A model generated the notes under the pieces. The model worked only from the letters and a program-made list of their open reading frames with translations, had not been told where the DNA came from and searched no databases. From NCBI RefSeq assembly GCF_001956045.1, contig NZ_MRTH01000017.1, positions 62,001-126,000 on the forward strand: a stretch of 64,000 nt of DNA, read 5' to 3'. The DNA is from Paenibacillus sp. FSL H7-0331 (GTDB taxonomy: Bacteria; Bacillota; Bacilli; Paenibacillales; NBRC-103111). The translations under genes and the position numbers were made by a program. Positions 9,120 to 17,737 of this stretch are shown in pieces (the stretch's first letter is position 1; each line of letters begins with the position of its first letter).

Positions 9120-10787
9120 TTATTCATAGGCTACCACTCTGTTTCTTCCACCCTGCTTGGCCATATAGAGCGATTTATCGGTGTACTCAATCAACATGCT
9201 GCTCGAGAGCTGTGCCGAAGGAATCAAGGTTGCTGTGCCGATACTGATCGTAACCAAATCACTTACCTTGGATGTAAGATGAGGAATCTGTAATTCCTCA
9301 ACCCATTGCTTGATTCTCTCCGCTACCTTGTGAGCCCCGAACTTATCTGTATTCGTTAAAATCACAGAAAACTCCTCGCCGCCATAACGCGCCGCGAAAT
9401 CATTAGGCCGTTTCAACGCTCTTTTTATGGTATGAGCTACCTGCTGCAGACAAGCGTCGCCTCCTTGATGCCCATACGTATCGTTGTACGATTTAAAAAA
9501 ATCAATATCACACAGCAGCAGCGATATCGGCTGACCATACCGGGCCGCGACTCCCCATTCTCGCTCTAGCGTCTCATCAAAGCAGCGTCGGTTGGCAATA
9601 CCGGTTAATCCGTCTGTCATCGAGAGCCTCATCAGTAATTCGTTCACCTCTTGCATCTTGAGCTCCGATGACTTGCGCTCCGTAATATCTCTGGAAACGG
9701 CTATAATTTCACTGACCTTTCCCCTTTTATCGAGAATTGTTTGGCAGGTGGATTCAAACCAAATATAGGCCCCGTCTTTTCTGCGGATGCGAAAGCTAAA
9801 GGTATTGATCTGCTGGGTGTTCATAATAGCATTATAGATGGAGATGATTTGCGGATAGTCGTCCGGATGAAGCAGCGAGTCCCCCCAGGCTCCAATCAGC
9901 TCTTCAGGCTGGAAACCGAGCAGGGTGCTGCAAACGGGAGAAACGTACGTGCATTTGCCTTTCGGAGTATGGCGGGTGATCATATCTGTCGAGTAATCCG
10001 CAAGCATTCGGAACCATTCTTCACTGCCCTTTAATTTCTCCTCGGTTAATTTGCGCTTCGTCACATCCTGAAAATATATGGACAACCCTTCCTTAGTCGG
10101 ATAAATATGGGTTTCGAGCCACTTTTCATCCGTTTCCTCAGTGGCTGGTATATATTCCTCAAACTGAACCTTGATTTTCTGTTCGAAGGATTTCCGATAA
10201 TAGCTGCCGTATTCCGTCATCTCCAGCTTCGGGACTTCATCCCACAGAACCTTCCCCTTCAACTCTTCGTTTTTTTTGCCCAGATGCTTCTCGGCCTCTT
10301 GATTCATATAAACAAAACGCCAATCCGCATCCAACGAATAAAAAGCGTCCGAGATATGGTCCAGAATACTTCTATTCGTATCGTTCAAATCACTGATTTC
10401 TTTTTCGGCGAGCTTCATCTTGGAAATATCAACAATTTGCGAAATAAAATATTTGGGTGTCCCATCCTGATTATGAACAAGCGATACACTCAGCAGTGCC
10501 CACACCGTATGACCTTGTTTATGAATATATCTTTTTTCAATCTGGTAGCTAGTAATCTTGCCATCCAGCGTCGCTTGAAGGTAATTCAGATCAATTTGCA
10601 AATCGTCAGGGTACGTAATATTCTGAAAGCTGGTACCTTCAAATTCTTGTTCCGTATAGCCAAGCAGCTTGCATAGTGAAGGATTCACGTTAAGCCATTT
10701 TCCATCCAGATCAACCAACGCAATACCTATAGGGGCATACTTGAAAGCATTAAGGAACAAATCATTCTCATGATGTATATTCTGCAA
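9120..10787 (-). CDS. Diguanylate cyclase with three PAS domains
   Basis: This 555-residue protein lacks membrane segments. PAS domains cover about 10-125, 135-245 and 255-372, each ending in a PAC-like stretch (FISQIVDISKMKLAE, IYFQDVTKRKLTE, IAVSRDITERK). The GGDEF domain (about 380-555) has an intact active motif GGEEF (469-473) in RYGGEEF, and the product-inhibition site RPND (R460, D463) five residues ahead. It should make cyclic di-GMP in response to a cytoplasmic cue. No AUG fits: a stop lies 36 nt upstream in frame, so TTG at 10787 is the probable start, with a weak GGGG ribosome site. A c-di-GMP riboswitch lies about 650 bp upstream on the other strand. Confidence 0.92.
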   Translation of the reverse strand: MQNIHHENDLFLNAFKYAPIGIALVDLDGKWLNVNPSLCKLLGYTEQEFEGTSFQNITYPDDLQIDLNYLQATLDGKITSYQIEKRYIHKQGHTVWALLSVSLVHNQDGTPKYFISQIVDISKMKLAEKEISDLNDTNRSILDHISDAFYSLDADWRFVYMNQEAEKHLGKKNEELKGKVLWDEVPKLEMTEYGSYYRKSFEQKIKVQFEEYIPATEETDEKWLETHIYPTKEGLSIYFQDVTKRKLTEEKLKGSEEWFRMLADYSTDMITRHTPKGKCTYVSPVCSTLLGFQPEELIGAWGDSLLHPDDYPQIISIYNAIMNTQQINTFSFRIRRKDGAYIWFESTCQTILDKRGKVSEIIAVSRDITERKSSELKMQEVNELLMRLSMTDGLTGIANRRCFDETLEREWGVAARYGQPISLLLCDIDFFKSYNDTYGHQGGDACLQQVAHTIKRALKRPNDFAARYGGEEFSVILTNTDKFGAHKVAERIKQWVEELQIPHLTSKVSDLVTISIGTATLIPSAQLSSSMLIEYTDKSLYMAKQGGRNRVVAYE

Positions 10788-10920
10788 TGGGTATCGCCCC
10801 GCGATTCGTTGGATTTAAGAAGAAAGGTTATCAATCGAACTAAAACTATTAACTATAACATAACAGATTTTCGCCAAATAATCTAAGTAAAATCCTATAC
10901 ATTTTCTTAAAGTGATTCCA

Positions 10921-11316
10921 TCAAAAACGAGTTGAAATCGGCATAACCCCGACTGGATCAATCCAGCCCTTAACCTCTTTAATCATATGTAAAGGCGACC
11001 AGTTGCCAAATGGATCCTCTGCTGTACTCATAAATATACCTTCATCCGGGATACTGACGAATACCCAAAACTTATTATCGTGGAAGCGGATGCTGGGTGC
11101 CCAAATACCTTTGCCATGCTGCGGAATCTCGTATCCCGGCAGATCGACCTTCGCAATTACATGATTGACTATCGTCCAATTCACCATATCCTTGGAATAC
11201 AATATAGGAAGTCCCGGTAATCCCCTAATTAATTTGTAGCTTACAGTATAGTATAATTCCGTCCTAATTTCTAATTTTTGTTTGTTCTTATTTGTCATTA
11301 TTACCATTAAAATCAT
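10921..11316 (-). pseudogene. Remnant of a GH43 family glycosidase gene
   Basis: Within 131 codons the stretch GLPGLPILYSKDMVNW, then KGIWAPSIRFHDNKFW, then IFMSTAEDPFGNWS and GWIDP matches the first ~110 residues of the GH43 five-bladed propeller. The usual start (NPVL..YPDPD with the catalytic base) is replaced by an AT-rich, lysine-rich sequence, and the frame stops right after GWIDP, losing the general acid and most of the propeller. A functional enzyme is excluded. I see no continuation in other frames upstream or downstream, so this is a deletion relic rather than a simple frameshift. Confidence 0.72.
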
Positions 11317-11429
11317 CTTTGCTGTTCATAGTTATATATACCTAATCGAATCGATAATAGGTCTATAATACTATGTGTTGACTGTTCCACGATTACCTGA
11401 TATTCTGAATATAACATCATAATTCGACA

Positions 11430-11521
11430 AGCACTGATAATGGCAAACTTATTGAAAAATAAGGACGCAAAGTTATGGGTCTAAGGCTCCACATGAAGGA
11501 GCTATGATTGCCAGACCGCCA
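11430..11521 (+). promoter_or_regulatory. Cyclic-di-GMP-I (GEMM) riboswitch aptamer
   Basis: The sequence carries the hallmarks of the GEMM-I aptamer in order. GGCAAAC (11442-11448) precedes a small GAAA-capped hairpin (ACTTATT/AATAAG). Then come the near-invariant GGACGCAAAG (11463-11472), TTATGGGTCTAAGG, and a second hairpin CTCC/GGAG. The 3' strand is CTATGATTGCCAGACCGCC. GGTCT and AGACC can pair. A terminator follows directly, so control is probably at transcription elongation of the small ORF at 11600. Whether the ligand turns expression on or off cannot be decided by eye. Confidence 0.85.
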
Positions 11522-11528
11522 AAGGGTC

Positions 11529-11569
11529 AACCAAACCCTCATTATATGGCTATATGGTTGGGTTTTTTT
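11529..11569 (+). terminator. Riboswitch expression-platform terminator
   Basis: AACCAAACC (11529-11537) pairs with GGTTGGGTT (11556-11564), one A-G mismatch, followed by a run of seven T. It stands between the c-di-GMP aptamer and the start codon at 11600, the usual place for a riboswitch-controlled terminator. Confidence 0.75.
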
Positions 11570-11599
11570 GTTGTCCTACAAACTACAAGAGGTGATCCT

Positions 11600-11794
11600 A
11601 TGTTCGTGTTAAAAAACGACAGCAATTCCTTCCAAGAGATGACAATGGATTTAAGAGAATATGTCGGCTACGCAACCTCCAAAGATATCATCAATGAGAT
11701 GAAACAGATGGAATTTGATAAAATCCTCCTTTTTAAGCAGTCCTTAGAGGAAATCCTGAATATAATCGGTTCGCAGCAAGAGATTGTTCATTAG
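11600..11794 (+). CDS. Small protein of unknown function under c-di-GMP riboswitch
   Basis: The frame from ATG 11600 (MFVLKNDSNS...) gives 64 residues and is preceded by AGAGGTGAT at good spacing. A longer reading from 11504 would begin inside the riboswitch and is rejected. The protein has no Cys, no signal peptide and no membrane segment; it is acidic to neutral and mostly predicted helical (about 12-58). I do not recognise a family: it lacks the SQELD motif of Spo0E phosphatases and does not match SinI. A strong terminator follows, so it is monocistronic. The riboswitch implies a role in the motile/sessile switch or surface behaviour, which is inference. Confidence 0.7.
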   Translation: MFVLKNDSNSFQEMTMDLREYVGYATSKDIINEMKQMEFDKILLFKQSLEEILNIIGSQQEIVH

Positions 11795-11804
11795 ACAGCC
11801 CTAA

Positions 11805-11847
11805 CAGCCAAATCCCCCTCTGAGCAAGAGAGGATTTGGCTGTTTTT
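11805..11847 (+). terminator. Terminator of the riboswitch-controlled small gene
   Basis: CAGCCAAATCC (11805-11815) and GGATTTGGCTG (11832-11842) pair perfectly over 11 bp and are followed by TTTTT. The hairpin also lies after the response regulator stop on the other strand, but lacks a T run in that direction. Confidence 0.9.
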
Positions 11848-11865
11848 GTGCATATCGCTAACGGA

Positions 11866-13476
11866 TCAGCTTTTTCCTAATGTGTAATCTGTTGGGGAGA
11901 TACCTGTTACATTTTTAAACACTCTGCTGAAATAAGCAGGGTCCGAATACCCTACCCTGCTGCTTACCTCATAGATCATATAACGGTGCGTTTTCATCAG
12001 TACTTTGGCCTTCTCAATCCGGTACAGGGTCAAATAATTGGTAAAACTTTCACCCGTTACACGTTTGAACAGACTGCTCAAGTAATTTCTTGTCAAATGC
12101 AAATCATCGGCAATCTGCACAAAAGAAATGTTATTAGGATACTGCTCGGCAACCACGTTTTTGACATGTTGAATATAGGTGTGCTGTCGACCAATATTAT
12201 AGATGCTTTCGACAATTTCAAGAAGCTGATTCAACAAAATTTTGATCCGCTTACACAGCAACTCCTGAGTGGATACAGTCTGTATACTTTCCAAAAAACC
12301 AACCAGTTGCCCCCATTCCATGGCCGCAGGATCTTCTTCCATAATGTGCAGTACAAGGCTGTTAATCATACTGCTGCATAAAGTCTTCATATATTTCAGA
12401 GATGTACCCTGTTCGTTAGTAATCGCCCGTTCGATATCCAGCCAATACCGCATCACTTTATCGTGATCCATACGCAATAAAGCCTCCGACAATTGGCGAA
12501 AGTTGTCCAGGGAATAAGCAGGCCATACCTGAGGCAATCGGTCATAGGAAGCCTCAGAATCAAATATTTTTTGATGACCCTCGTATTCCATCATCGCCAG
12601 CATATCCCGTGATTCTTTGTGTGAAAGCGGGTAGGAGGTAAAGCTCTCATACCACCGGCCTATACCCACATTGGTGTTCAGCTCCAGGTACGCTCCAACA
12701 CTTTCGATAAATTCCGCACCAATCTCCAGCGCACGCTGGCAAGCGGCCTCTTTGGTACCATACAGCAGTAGTGGCAGACGATCCTCCATATATCGCAACA
12801 CATAGCTGTTACCAGATTTTTTGACAATTTCCTGGGCAATATTGTAGGAAGCAAACTTGTACAGCTGCCAGTCCTTCTCCAGTTCGGTCTTCTTATTGGT
12901 CTCCCGATGAATGATCAGGCTCATCACCAACCCTCCACTAAACACTTGCTCTTCCATTTGCAGGAATTGCAGCCGGTTCCCAGGAATATCACTTATTTTC
13001 AAGCCCGCAGTTAACATATCAAACAAAAGCTGTTCACGAAGTACAGGAATGCTCTGTTCCAATTGGCTGCGCAGTCCAAAGAAATATTGCTCTTTCTTCT
13101 CGGCTACATCTCTTTTATTCAACACTTCCTTCAGCACAATCTCTATTTCTGTAAATACCGCCGGTTTTAATATATATTGAGCGACGTTCAACTGAATCGC
13201 TTCTTTGGCATAATTAAATTCATCGTAGCCGCTTAAAATGATGATTGGAAGTAGCATATCGCTCTCTCTTATTTGTTTAATAAGTTGTAGGCCGTTCATT
13301 CTTGGCATGTATACATCCGTAATCAGGAGGTCAGGCTTATGATGGTTATACAGCTCCCAGGCTGCTGCTCCATCGACTGCCGTCATAATTTCATCAACAC
13401 CCAAATGTTCCCAGTCGATCATACTTTTTAAACCATTGATAACAAATCCGTCATCATCCACTATCAATACCTTCAT
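11866..13476 (-). CDS. YesN-type response regulator with AraC HTH output
   Basis: The 536-residue protein starts MKVLIVDDDG. Its receiver domain has D54 in LLITDVYMP and a Lys in QYILKPAVF. A long middle region (about 130-420) is typical of large YesN proteins. The AraC-type output sits at about 430-535, with SFVQIADDLHLTRNYLSSLF and VSSRVGYSDPAYFSRVFK. The gene starts 13 nt after the histidine kinase stop, so the pair is cotranscribed. It probably activates the importer operon that encodes it. Confidence 0.93.
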   Translation of the reverse strand: MKVLIVDDDGFVINGLKSMIDWEHLGVDEIMTAVDGAAAWELYNHHKPDLLITDVYMPRMNGLQLIKQIRESDMLLPIIILSGYDEFNYAKEAIQLNVAQYILKPAVFTEIEIVLKEVLNKRDVAEKKEQYFFGLRSQLEQSIPVLREQLLFDMLTAGLKISDIPGNRLQFLQMEEQVFSGGLVMSLIIHRETNKKTELEKDWQLYKFASYNIAQEIVKKSGNSYVLRYMEDRLPLLLYGTKEAACQRALEIGAEFIESVGAYLELNTNVGIGRWYESFTSYPLSHKESRDMLAMMEYEGHQKIFDSEASYDRLPQVWPAYSLDNFRQLSEALLRMDHDKVMRYWLDIERAITNEQGTSLKYMKTLCSSMINSLVLHIMEEDPAAMEWGQLVGFLESIQTVSTQELLCKRIKILLNQLLEIVESIYNIGRQHTYIQHVKNVVAEQYPNNISFVQIADDLHLTRNYLSSLFKRVTGESFTNYLTLYRIEKAKVLMKTHRYMIYEVSSRVGYSDPAYFSRVFKNVTGISPTDYTLGKS

Positions 13477-13489
13477 GCTGGTCTCCCCC

Positions 13490-15304
13490 TCAAGTCGATG
13501 TACTGTAGCGCTTCACCTTATCCAAGGAATCCAGGTAAGGCAGCGTAATCTCTACCTTCACACCTCTGGTTTCCCTGTTCTCAATTTGCAGGCCATATTC
13601 GGAGCCCAAATATAATTCCAGCCTATCCTTCACATTTTTGATTCCGTACCCGCCTGTTCCTGATACATGGTTGGAAGTTTTTATTCTCCGGTCCTCCATA
13701 TCCTCAAGCGTGTTCAGCCCAATTCCGTTATCGATAATAATAATTTTGAACCTATATGAATCAAGCTTCACCAGCGATATCGATACCTCCGCCTTTTCCT
13801 CATGAAGCACAGTAAAACCATGGACAATTGAATTTTCGATGAATGGCTGCAAAATAATTTTTGGCACATAACATTGCTTAAAGAAGGGCTCAATATGCTC
13901 GTGATATAAAAATCGCTCCTGCAGCCGGGTTTGCTGGATCTGCGCATAAAGCCGGGCATGCTCCAACTCCTCCTCCAGAAGAATAAAGGTGCTGCCCTTG
14001 CTTAAGCTGATACGAAACAACCTCGCCAGCTGAGTCACCATAATGCTGATTTCCGTATTACCCTTCATAGCTGCAGCCCAATTAATCATATCAAGTGTGT
14101 TATAAAGGAAATGTGGATTAATCTGACTTTGCAGTACGGTTAGCTCAAGATCTCTTTTCATCCGGTTTTTATGGTCGAGCTCTTTGAGCATCTGCTGGAG
14201 CTGCTGTGCCATATTGTTAAAACCATGAGTCAATTTATTGAATTCAACAATCGAATGGTTCTCCACAGTGGTTTCAAAATTTCCACTTTCGATTCTTTGA
14301 AAACCCTTCAGAAGAATCGGAACAGGCCGGATAATTCGGCTGGATAAATAAGATGACACTGGAAATACGAACAACAGCACGATAATACCGATCAAGAGCA
14401 TCATGTTGCGGATCGTATTGACATCCCGATAAATATCTTTCGTTTCCAAAAACTCCACCATCCGCCACTTATTGTCGATCCGTGGGGAATAAATCATTAA
14501 ATACCCATTATCGTTGATTTGAATGGGCTGAAAACCAGCCTCATTCTGTGGATGGATGGTTTCGACAAATGGCTCAAAGGTATCCATTAGCTGTGAATTC
14601 ACTTGAGCGGACATCCGCGACATCCGTTCGTTATTTGCGTTCAGCAGCATTAAAGAGCGGTTCTTCGGAGAAGCTTCCTTCGTTTGGCTGAAAAATAAGC
14701 GCGTCAATGAATCCTCATTCATATTAACGGCAACGTAGCCGGATACGCCGCCCTTTCGATTATAAATTTTCAGAACATAGGTAAGTACAGGCTTATTATC
14801 GGTATACACATCTGCATGCGACGGGATCCAGATGGCATCCACATGGTGAAAAAGTGGCATTTTCTCCTGCCAGGTAATTTTGGACAAAGGAAGCACGAGA
14901 TTTTTACTGACATTCCCGATTTTCTGAAATTCGGTAAAGCGATCCGTATAAATTTGAATACTGTTGATAAACGGTTTGATATAAGTAAATGCACTCAGAT
15001 ATTCGCTCACTACACGCTGCTCATTGATATATTCATATAAATCCAGGGAGTCCGTGTTGTCCAGCACTTCCTTCGTAGTAGGGTGTGTCGAAATCGACAG
15101 TGCCGTCCCCTCTATGTCCTCCAGCCGCTCGATCAGCTTCAGCTGGTTGCTGTACAATACTTCAAGACGCGCCTCGCTGATTTGTTTGGTAAACAAGTAA
15201 GAGACGCTAAAATAAATAGCGCCAGTCATCACAATCAGGAAAAATATGTTAGAAAGCACCAGAACGCAGAACAAGAAGGGCTTCAATCTCCACTGTTTCA
15301 ACAT
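13490..15304 (-). CDS. YesM-type sensor histidine kinase
   Basis: This 604-residue kinase has TM1 at about 10-38, a Cache-like extracellular sensor, TM2 at about 300-322 and HAMP. The kinase core has SQINPHFLYNTLDMINW with about H398. Its ATPase boxes are LQPFIENSIVHGF and IIDNGIGL, with GTGGYGIKNVKDRL (G2). A ribosome-site-like AAGGACGG lies somewhat far (about 13 nt) from the ATG. It sits between the serine hydrolase and its cognate regulator at the end of the importer operon and probably senses the imported sugar or its binding protein. Confidence 0.93.
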   Translation of the reverse strand: MLKQWRLKPFLFCVLVLSNIFFLIVMTGAIYFSVSYLFTKQISEARLEVLYSNQLKLIERLEDIEGTALSISTHPTTKEVLDNTDSLDLYEYINEQRVVSEYLSAFTYIKPFINSIQIYTDRFTEFQKIGNVSKNLVLPLSKITWQEKMPLFHHVDAIWIPSHADVYTDNKPVLTYVLKIYNRKGGVSGYVAVNMNEDSLTRLFFSQTKEASPKNRSLMLLNANNERMSRMSAQVNSQLMDTFEPFVETIHPQNEAGFQPIQINDNGYLMIYSPRIDNKWRMVEFLETKDIYRDVNTIRNMMLLIGIIVLLFVFPVSSYLSSRIIRPVPILLKGFQRIESGNFETTVENHSIVEFNKLTHGFNNMAQQLQQMLKELDHKNRMKRDLELTVLQSQINPHFLYNTLDMINWAAAMKGNTEISIMVTQLARLFRISLSKGSTFILLEEELEHARLYAQIQQTRLQERFLYHEHIEPFFKQCYVPKIILQPFIENSIVHGFTVLHEEKAEVSISLVKLDSYRFKIIIIDNGIGLNTLEDMEDRRIKTSNHVSGTGGYGIKNVKDRLELYLGSEYGLQIENRETRGVKVEITLPYLDSLDKVKRYSTST

Positions 15305-15375
15305 CCCTTATGACCGTCCTTTCTCGTGCTGTGGCTGTAAGTTTAGATGAAACTTTATCATTCGTGCCTACGAGT

Positions 15376-16821
15376 TTAAGGCGCAAGCTCACCCTGTAAT
15401 GCAGGTAGCTCAAGCGGACCATTATTGACGTTCACGGAACGATGAAGTGTCAGCTTCTCACCTTCAAATGTACATACGATCGTATCACGGAAGGGAGTTT
15501 CTATAAAGTGCCAAACCATCTCAAACGTATGCTCATTGCGCCATACTCCACTTGCTGCGACTTGTATAACATCAGGCTGGTATTCATGATGAAGCACATT
15601 GCCTGTCATTGTCGTCATCCCATACCGCACCATGCCGAATCCACAATGAATGCTATGCTCCCCTCTATGGTCCCACAGTGTAAAGATACAGGAATCATCT
15701 TTGAAATCAAACGCTACCACCTTCACGCTCTCTAAAGGGTCCATAATCTCGTAACGCTTGACAAATCGCATTCGAGCCGCAGCCGACTCCGCTGAGTGTC
15801 CGCTGCAGCTATAGCCCACAGGCGATAGCTGTCGGCTTAAACCCTGCTGACAGGCTTCAGCTTGCGGCAGCGCCATCTCGCTTGCCGCCGGGTAGAGGTG
15901 CTCCCATATCAAGCCTACGACTTCATTCATTCGATTATCTCCAGCGGTTAGGGTAATGACCATATCCTGCTCCGGAATGACCAGACAGAGCTGTCCATGT
16001 GCACCATTCGAGCTGTAGGAGCCATGAAGACCGAGACTAAATTGATAACCATACCCATGCTGGGAATTATCGATTTGAAACGAGGTGGCATCGTGAATCC
16101 ATTGCTCTGGCAGGATTCGGCAGCCGTTCCATACTCCTCTTTGCAGAAGCAGCTGACCGAATCTGGCAAAATCCTCAGTCTTGATGCTGAGCCCGAAACC
16201 GCCGGAGCAGATGCCTGCAGGATCGGTTTCCCAGCGGGCCCCCACAATACCCAATGGTTCAAAAAGCCGGGGCTGCAAATACTGCAGCAGGGTTTGACCG
16301 GTCACTTTCTGAACGATCGCCGACAGCATGTGACTCGGCCCTCCACTGTAGACAAACCGGCTGCCTGGTGGATGGTCGATCTCCAGCTCCTGTAGGAAGT
16401 GCCGAACCCAACTGCCTTTGTTGCGGCGGTAATCGATCCCGAAGGAGGGCTTGGAATGACCTGGGCTCATCGTTAATAAATGCCGAATCGTCATCGCTTC
16501 GAGATGACGATGAACCGCTTCAGGGGCGTATTCGGGAAAGAAGGAGATCACCTTATCCTCCAGCGTAATATACCCTTCACTCACGGCAAATCCCACGGCT
16601 GTGGATGTAAAGGTCTTGGTGGCAGAGAATAAAAGACGGACATCCTCTGGCCTGTAAGGAGGCCACCATCCTTGAGCAATAACATGGGCATGGCGCAAAA
16701 TCATTAGGCTGTGCAGCTCCAACTGGGCGGCTTCAGCCGCTTCGAGGAAACCGCTAATGGCCACTGAACTAACTCCCTGCTCCTCTGGTGTACAACGTGG
16801 TATCTGATTATTGGTAAACAT
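15376..16821 (-). CDS. Beta-lactamase-fold serine hydrolase
   Basis: This 481-residue protein belongs to the class C beta-lactamase/esterase superfamily (Pfam Beta-lactamase). The catalytic tetrad motif SATK is at 66-69 (FSATKTF). The Tyr motif is YSG at 158-160, and a HGQL-like third motif occurs around SNGAHGQLCLVI. The start MFTNNQIPRCTPEEQGVSS is typical of intracellular Bacillota members. Residues about 365-481 form an extra beta-rich C-terminal domain. No signal peptide is present. It follows the permease genes in the same direction, so it likely hydrolyses an ester or amide on the imported compound, for example a deacylation; the substrate is unknown. Confidence 0.85.
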   Translation of the reverse strand: MFTNNQIPRCTPEEQGVSSVAISGFLEAAEAAQLELHSLMILRHAHVIAQGWWPPYRPEDVRLLFSATKTFTSTAVGFAVSEGYITLEDKVISFFPEYAPEAVHRHLEAMTIRHLLTMSPGHSKPSFGIDYRRNKGSWVRHFLQELEIDHPPGSRFVYSGGPSHMLSAIVQKVTGQTLLQYLQPRLFEPLGIVGARWETDPAGICSGGFGLSIKTEDFARFGQLLLQRGVWNGCRILPEQWIHDATSFQIDNSQHGYGYQFSLGLHGSYSSNGAHGQLCLVIPEQDMVITLTAGDNRMNEVVGLIWEHLYPAASEMALPQAEACQQGLSRQLSPVGYSCSGHSAESAAARMRFVKRYEIMDPLESVKVVAFDFKDDSCIFTLWDHRGEHSIHCGFGMVRYGMTTMTGNVLHHEYQPDVIQVAASGVWRNEHTFEMVWHFIETPFRDTIVCTFEGEKLTLHRSVNVNNGPLELPALQGELAP

Positions 16822-16866
16822 CGATAGCTCTCCTTGTGTTTGATTTTTTCGGCTGCTGTTCGCGGC

Positions 16867-17718
16867 CTATCCCTTTACGCCTCCGGAAGTAATGCCTTCA
16901 ATTAAAAACTTTTGGAAGAAAATAAACACGGTAAATACAGGGATCAGCGACAGAATGGACATGGCAAACATTTTGCCCCATTGCGAAATGCCACTGGCAT
17001 CCAGAAACAGACGGAGTCCTAGCGAGACCGTATATTTTTTGATATCGCTTAGGTAGAGAATATGGCTCAGAAAGTCATTCCACGTCCAGATAAAGGTGAA
17101 AATAGCTGCTGTCACCAGCGCTGGCAGCGTCAAGGGCAGTATTACGCGCCAATAAATTTGAATCGGACCGCACCCATCCACCGTCGCAGCCTGATCGAGC
17201 TCTGCGGGAATATTGCGAATGAACTGCACCATTAGAAAGATAAAAAATCCGTCTGTTGCGGTGAATTTCGGTACGATTAACGGTAAATACGTATTGACCC
17301 AATCCAGCTTATTAAAAATAATGTATTGCGGAATCGTCGTTACATGATGCGGCAGCATCATGGTCATCAGCATCAAACCGAACAAGACAGCCTTCAGCTT
17401 GAAGTCCAAACGTGCAAACGCATAAGCAGCCATAGAGCAGCTGATTAAATTACCAATAATGGACATAAAACTAATAAAAAACGAGTTGCGGAAAAACACC
17501 GCAAAGGACGATCCCGATACGCCTTGCCAGCCCGACAAGTAATTATCCAGTGTGAATACCTCTGACCAAAGTCCGCTATCGCTAAAAATGTTCTCCGGCA
17601 GCTTGAATGAGCTGCTGAACATCCAGATTAATGGATACAGCATCACAATAGAACTCAGGATATTGATCAAATGGCGAATGAACACCGTATGCTGACCTTT
17701 CATTTTTGCAATTTTCAT
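16867..17718 (-). CDS. Carbohydrate ABC transporter permease (MalG/UgpE type)
   Basis: This 283-residue protein has six membrane segments, and its EAA loop reads ELDQAATVDGCGPIQIYWRVILPLT-like around residues 180-205, the site that docks the ATPase. No ATPase gene is in the operon, as is usual for family-1 sugar importers that share MsmX-type ATPases. The start is 19 nt after the upstream permease stop, with GAGGAGGTGA rather far from the ATG. Confidence 0.93.
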   Translation of the reverse strand: MKIAKMKGQHTVFIRHLINILSSIVMLYPLIWMFSSSFKLPENIFSDSGLWSEVFTLDNYLSGWQGVSGSSFAVFFRNSFFISFMSIIGNLISCSMAAYAFARLDFKLKAVLFGLMLMTMMLPHHVTTIPQYIIFNKLDWVNTYLPLIVPKFTATDGFFIFLMVQFIRNIPAELDQAATVDGCGPIQIYWRVILPLTLPALVTAAIFTFIWTWNDFLSHILYLSDIKKYTVSLGLRLFLDASGISQWGKMFAMSILSLIPVFTVFIFFQKFLIEGITSGGVKG

Positions 17719-17737
17719 CCCTTAAAAATTCACCTCC

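Noticed and set aside
11504..11599. Extended N-terminus (start at 11504) of the small riboswitch gene
   Set aside because: This start lies inside the aptamer and would be translated through the terminator; the ATG at 11600 has a proper ribosome site.
11600..11794. Spo0E-like phosphatase or SinI identity for the 64-residue protein
   Set aside because: The SQELD signature of Spo0E is missing, and the SinI helix pattern does not fit.
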